Below are positions 6,436-8,962 of a stretch of DNA of 8,962 nucleotides, one piece after another (the first letter of the stretch is position 1; every line of letters starts with the position of its first letter). The notes below the pieces were generated by a model that did no database searches, had not been told where the DNA came from, and saw only the letters and a list, made by a program, of their open reading frames with translations. The DNA comes from Planctomycetota bacterium (GTDB lineage Bacteria; Planctomycetota; Brocadiia; SM23-32). A program made the position numbers and the translations under genes. The stretch spans positions 1 to 8,962 of the forward strand of contig JAGXLK010000063.1 of the NCBI GenBank assembly GCA_018334735.1. Direction: 5' to 3'.

Positions 6436-7619
6436 CTCCCCATCTCCCTTCGTAGGGCCTCGGTTTTTTCCTGGGAAAGTCTCACAAGTTCTTTGCCATC
6501 AAGAAGTCGCTCGCCGCTCGAAGCATCGTAGACAACACCCATCCGCTCGGTGCAACTGTAACACGGATCGACCGATGCGAGGATAATCGTGGCATCCGTA
6601 ACCGACTCGCCCACCACGGTCTCGTAGCAGGTCGGCAGATTCATGTATGTCGGCGCCCGGGCTTTGTGGCGGACGGGCTGATTGGTCCCGTCGGAGCGCA
6701 CATAATGGAACGTCTCCCCCCGGGGAGCTTCGGCGTGACCGATGCCTTCCCCGGGCGGTATCTCGGTCACATTCGCATCAATATCGCCCTCCGGCATGTT
6801 TTCGAAGCACTGGCGGATGATCTTGATCGACTCGAAGCACTCCAGCACCCGCACAACAGCACGCCCGTAAACATCGCAGGATGGGGCCGTTATGACATCC
6901 CAATCGACGAGATCGTAGGCGGCATACGGTTCATCGGCCCGCACGTCCCATGGGATTCCGCTGCCGCGGACGGTGGGCCCAAGCGCCCCGTAATCTCTGG
7001 CCGCTTCCTTGGTGAGGATCCCGACTCCCTTGAGGCGAGCATGGAGGACGGGGTCGTCGGTGATGGCGCCGGCAAGCATCTTGACTTTCTTCTCAAGTTC
7101 GTCAAGACGATCCAGAACGCGGGGGAACTTCGACTCGTCCAGATCCCTTCGCACGCCCCCGACTTTGATCATGGCGTAATTGTTGCGGTTGCCCGTCAGT
7201 TCTTCGCAGATATCGAGCACAGGTTCGCGGTATTTCCAGGCCCACATGAAAACCGTGTTGTAACCGAGGAAATGGCCGGCCAAACCAACCCATAGCAGAT
7301 GGCTGTGCAGACGCTCCAGTTCCGCGATGATACTGCGGATGTAGAGCGCCCGTTCGGGCACTTCGATATGCCCGGCGTCCTCCACGGCCTGCACATAGGC
7401 GATCGGGTGGGAAGTCGAACAGATCCCGCAGATTCTTTCCACCAGGAACGGCACCTGATCAAAAGTTTTGCCCTCGGAGACTTTTTCGATCCCGCGATGG
7501 TTCCATCCGATCTCAACATCCACATCAACGACCGTCTCTCCATCCACATGCAGTCGGAACAGCTCGGGTTCCTCCTGGAGCGGGTGAAACGGCCCTATTG
7601 GTATGGTGGATGTGGTCAT
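6432..7619 (-). CDS. mbhL: Group 4 [NiFe]-hydrogenase catalytic large subunit, NuoD/MbhL-like
   Basis: A 395-residue catalytic subunit holding the Ni-Fe(CN)2CO site that interconverts H+ and H2. Both metal-binding motifs are intact: RICGICSTSH gives C64 and C67, and DPCYSCTER gives C353 and C356. This separates it from NuoD, Fpo and Mbx/Mbs proteins, which lack these cysteines. The DPCxxCxxR ending (Arg rather than His) and lack of an obvious distal module match group 4. Residues 360-395 form a C-terminal tail; in E. coli HycE the equivalent Arg|Met bond is cut during maturation, so cleavage after R359 is likely here. GWNHRGIEK (38-46) and APRGE (298-302) are further family blocks. The ATG at 7619 is chosen over the longer open frame to 7685 because it makes an ATGA overlap with mbhK, is preceded by AGGAAAGGTG, and MTTSTIPIGPFHP matches family N-termini. 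Subgroup (Mbh 4d, formate/CO-linked 4b, other) cannot be fixed by eye. Confidence 0.96.
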   Translation of the reverse strand: MTTSTIPIGPFHPLQEEPELFRLHVDGETVVDVDVEIGWNHRGIEKVSEGKTFDQVPFLVERICGICSTSHPIAYVQAVEDAGHIEVPERALYIRSIIAELERLHSHLLWVGLAGHFLGYNTVFMWAWKYREPVLDICEELTGNRNNYAMIKVGGVRRDLDESKFPRVLDRLDELEKKVKMLAGAITDDPVLHARLKGVGILTKEAARDYGALGPTVRGSGIPWDVRADEPYAAYDLVDWDVITAPSCDVYGRAVVRVLECFESIKIIRQCFENMPEGDIDANVTEIPPGEGIGHAEAPRGETFHYVRSDGTNQPVRHKARAPTYMNLPTCYETVVGESVTDATIILASVDPCYSCTERMGVVYDASSGERLLDGKELVRLSQEKTEALRREMGR

Positions 7620-8077
7620 ATCTGTTTTTTCACCTTTCCTTCCCAGGGCTTGCCCTGTCGGAGCGGATAGACATCGGCCGGCCAATCTTCCGGCAGGATA
7701 AGGCGCGTGAGATTTGGATGACCCCGGAACCGGATCCCGAGCAGATCATGGATCTCCCGCTCGATAAACCGGGCTCCTTTGATCATTGGGGCGAGGGAGT
7801 CGAACTCGGGGGGATCCTCTTCGGTCCGGACCCGCAGACTGACCAGACATCCCTCCCCGTCGAACGCAAAATGGTGGAGAACTTCAAAGCCGTTCTCGAT
7901 ATGCGTGCCCGAGGCGATGGCGTAGCGGGCCCCCAGTTTCTGGAAAAGCCGGCCGGCAGCATCCAGAAGATCTTCAGGCGCCACTTCCACATAGATCCGC
8001 TCCGGAGCGTGGACCTCGATTTCCCGAGCAATATCCTCGAGGTTCTGGCGAATGATCTGTTCGAAACCTTCATTCAT
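7616..8077 (-). CDS. mbhK: Hydrogenase subunit NuoC/MbhK-like (complex I 30-kDa family)
   Basis: A 153-residue soluble protein of the NuoC/30-kDa family, which has no cofactor and braces the large subunit on the cytoplasmic side. The C-terminal half has the diagnostic run from E106 (EREIHDLLGIRFRGHPNL) through TRLILPEDWP to about residue 133, then VYPLR. The N-terminal 60 residues form an acidic, more variable region. The length suits the short stand-alone versions in Mbh/Ech-type hydrogenases rather than the NuoCD fusions of some bacteria. The ATG at 8077 lies inside the end of the small-subunit gene (8-base overlap), suggesting translational coupling, and the stop overlaps the large-subunit start by 4 bases. 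Identity of the family is secure. Confidence 0.93.
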   Translation of the reverse strand: MNEGFEQIIRQNLEDIAREIEVHAPERIYVEVAPEDLLDAAGRLFQKLGARYAIASGTHIENGFEVLHHFAFDGEGCLVSLRVRTEEDPPEFDSLAPMIKGARFIEREIHDLLGIRFRGHPNLTRLILPEDWPADVYPLRQGKPWEGKVKKQI

Positions 8078-8516
8078 CTTCTTTTCCCTTCAATTGCTCG
8101 AGTGCCTTCACCACGCCCAGAATGATGGCCTCCGGTTTTGGGGGGCACCCGGGCACGTAGGCCGTGACAGCGTCCGGGAGCACCTCATCCAGCGGGGTCG
8201 TCAACGCGTAGCTATCCCGGAATATGCCCTGTCCACACGCACACGTGCCGATTGCGATGACCAGACAGGGTTTCGAGGCCTGTTCATAGAGGTTTTTCAC
8301 ACGTTTTGCCGATTTTCTGTTCATCCCGCCGGTGACCAGCAGAGCATCGGCGTGCCGGACGCTTCCCACCAGCAGAGCGCCGAACCGTTCGATGTCGAAC
8401 CGCGGGCAAAGACAGTCCAGGATCTCGATGTCGCAGTTGTTACAGGATCCCGCGCTGACATGGAACACCCAGGGCGATTTTGAGAGTGCTTTCATCTTCA
8501 GGCCTTCGAGCGCCAT
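8070..8516 (-). CDS. mbhJ: Group 4 [NiFe]-hydrogenase small subunit, NuoB/MbhJ-like
   Basis: A 148-residue protein carrying the proximal [4Fe-4S] cluster next to the Ni-Fe site. Cluster ligands read as C25 and C28 (SCNNCDIE), C92 (GTCACGQGIF) and C124 (GCPPKPEAI), the group 4/NuoB pattern. There is no distal iron-sulphur domain and no Tat signal, as expected for a cytoplasm-facing energy-converting hydrogenase rather than an uptake enzyme. The segment RFDIERFGALLVGSVRHAD is typical of Mbh/Ech-type small subunits. Cysteines 35, 37, 84 and 94 are additional to the ligand set. The ATG at 8516 is chosen because GGGAG sits 7 bases upstream and it follows the previous stop by two bases; a second in-frame ATG at 8495 (MKALSKSP) would remove seven residues and is possible. 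The end overlaps the next gene by 8 bases (ATGAATGA). Confidence 0.95.
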   Translation of the reverse strand: MALEGLKMKALSKSPWVFHVSAGSCNNCDIEILDCLCPRFDIERFGALLVGSVRHADALLVTGGMNRKSAKRVKNLYEQASKPCLVIAIGTCACGQGIFRDSYALTTPLDEVLPDAVTAYVPGCPPKPEAIILGVVKALEQLKGKEDE

Positions 8517-8518
8517 TT

Positions 8519-8962
8519 TCAGACTCCCGCTATAGCAAGCACAATTGCCACGAACGCCAGCCCGGTGACCGGTCCCCAGAAAAACTTCATCGCGTGTTCG
8601 ATACGAACTCTGGGATTCGTGTTGCGAAGGAGCGTGAACAGCACCACCAGCACCAGATATTTCCCGATTCCCAACAGAACCGAGAGGGTGCTGGAACCGA
8701 ATCCGCCCCACAACACGACCACCAGAAACATCGGCATCACCACCAGCATCATCGCTTTCGTCAGTTTGTATATCGCGAGCGGGGCGCCGGAATATTCGAT
8801 GAACGCCCCGGACATAATTTCGGTCTCGGCTTCCCCCTGATCGAACGGCACGGCGGCCAGTTTCGCCTGCATACAGAAGATGGCGGCTACCAGGGCCACT
8901 GCGCCCGAGACGCTCCAGGCGAACGCCCCGTTCGACGTCTGGTATCCCAGCAGTGTGCTGAG
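8519..8962 (-). CDS. mbhM: Group 4 [NiFe]-hydrogenase membrane anchor subunit, NuoH/MbhM/EchB-like (partial, N-terminus beyond window)
   Basis: The frame is open from the right edge to a TGA at 8521-8519, giving 147 residues of the C-terminal part; the family is usually about 300 residues or more, so roughly half is missing. The visible part holds the NuoH hallmark PFDQGEAETEIMSGAFIEYSG-type segment (visible residues 39-59), a cytoplasmic loop rich in acidic residues that joins the redox arm to the proton channels, followed by hydrophobic helices at about 67-86, 91-112 and 131-146 with a basic loop (NPRVRIEHAMKFFWG) between the last two. In this family the protein anchors the hydrogenase module and helps couple electron transfer to ion pumping. 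A GTG at 8899 is only an internal codon, since the conserved frame continues upstream. The small-subunit gene starts two bases after this stop. The assignment to NuoH/MbhM is firm; the subgroup is not. Confidence 0.93.
   Translation of the reverse strand, partial: LSTLLGYQTSNGAFAWSVSGAVALVAAIFCMQAKLAAVPFDQGEAETEIMSGAFIEYSGAPLAIYKLTKAMMLVVMPMFLVVVLWGGFGSSTLSVLLGIGKYLVLVVLFTLLRNTNPRVRIEHAMKFFWGPVTGLAFVAIVLAIAGV

Noticed and set aside
6432..7619. Possibility that the large subunit is an ordinary complex I NuoD, or an Mbx/Mbs-type protein
   Set aside because: Both Ni-Fe cysteine pairs (C64/C67 and C353/C356) are present; these are lost in NuoD and Mbx/Mbs.

Overview
The window is one densely packed minus-strand gene block. 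Transcription runs from the right edge (8962) towards base 1, and both ends cut through genes. It encodes most of a membrane-bound, energy-converting group 4 [NiFe]-hydrogenase fused at operon level to a complete Mrp-type cation/proton antiporter module (Mbh/Mrp-like respiratory complex, related to complex I). Everything fits a bacterial anaerobe with Shine-Dalgarno-led, translationally coupled genes and moderately GC-rich DNA. A Desulfobacterota-like or other fermentative/syntrophic anaerobe is a guess from gene content only; the sequence does not fix the taxon.

Layout in transcription order: (1) hydrogenase core: the C-terminal part of a NuoH/MbhM-like membrane anchor (8962-8519), the small subunit NuoB/MbhJ (8516-8070), NuoC/MbhK (8077-7616) and the catalytic large subunit NuoD/MbhL (7619-6432), which has all four Ni-Fe cysteines. 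(2) Mrp module in the classical A-B-C-D-E-F-G order: a 612-residue MrpA-N/NuoL-like pump subunit (6435-4597), a 188-residue MrpA-C (MbhD+MbhE-like) protein (4584-4018), MnhB (4021-3548), MnhC (3544-3194), MnhD (3182-1605), MnhE (1620-1108), MnhF (1067-801) and MnhG (808-464). (3) The 5' part of a NuoI/MbhN-like two-[4Fe-4S] ferredoxin subunit (467-1), running off the left edge.

Inferred joint function: electrons from reduced ferredoxin or another low-potential donor enter through the NuoI-like subunit and the NuoB proximal cluster to the Ni-Fe site, where protons are reduced to H2 (or the reverse). The NuoH-like anchor passes the energy to the two NuoL/M/N-like pump subunits and the MnhB/C/E/F/G partners, which move H+ and/or Na+. 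No formate dehydrogenase, CO dehydrogenase, maturation protease or regulator lies inside the window, so the physiological donor cannot be named.

No RNA genes, mobile elements, CRISPR arrays, long repeats or gene-free stretches were seen. The largest gap is 40 bases (1068-1107). The points most worth a second look are the permuted gene order with two pump subunits attached to an intact hydrogenase, the split mrpA, and a glycine where pump subunits usually carry the TM5 glutamate.
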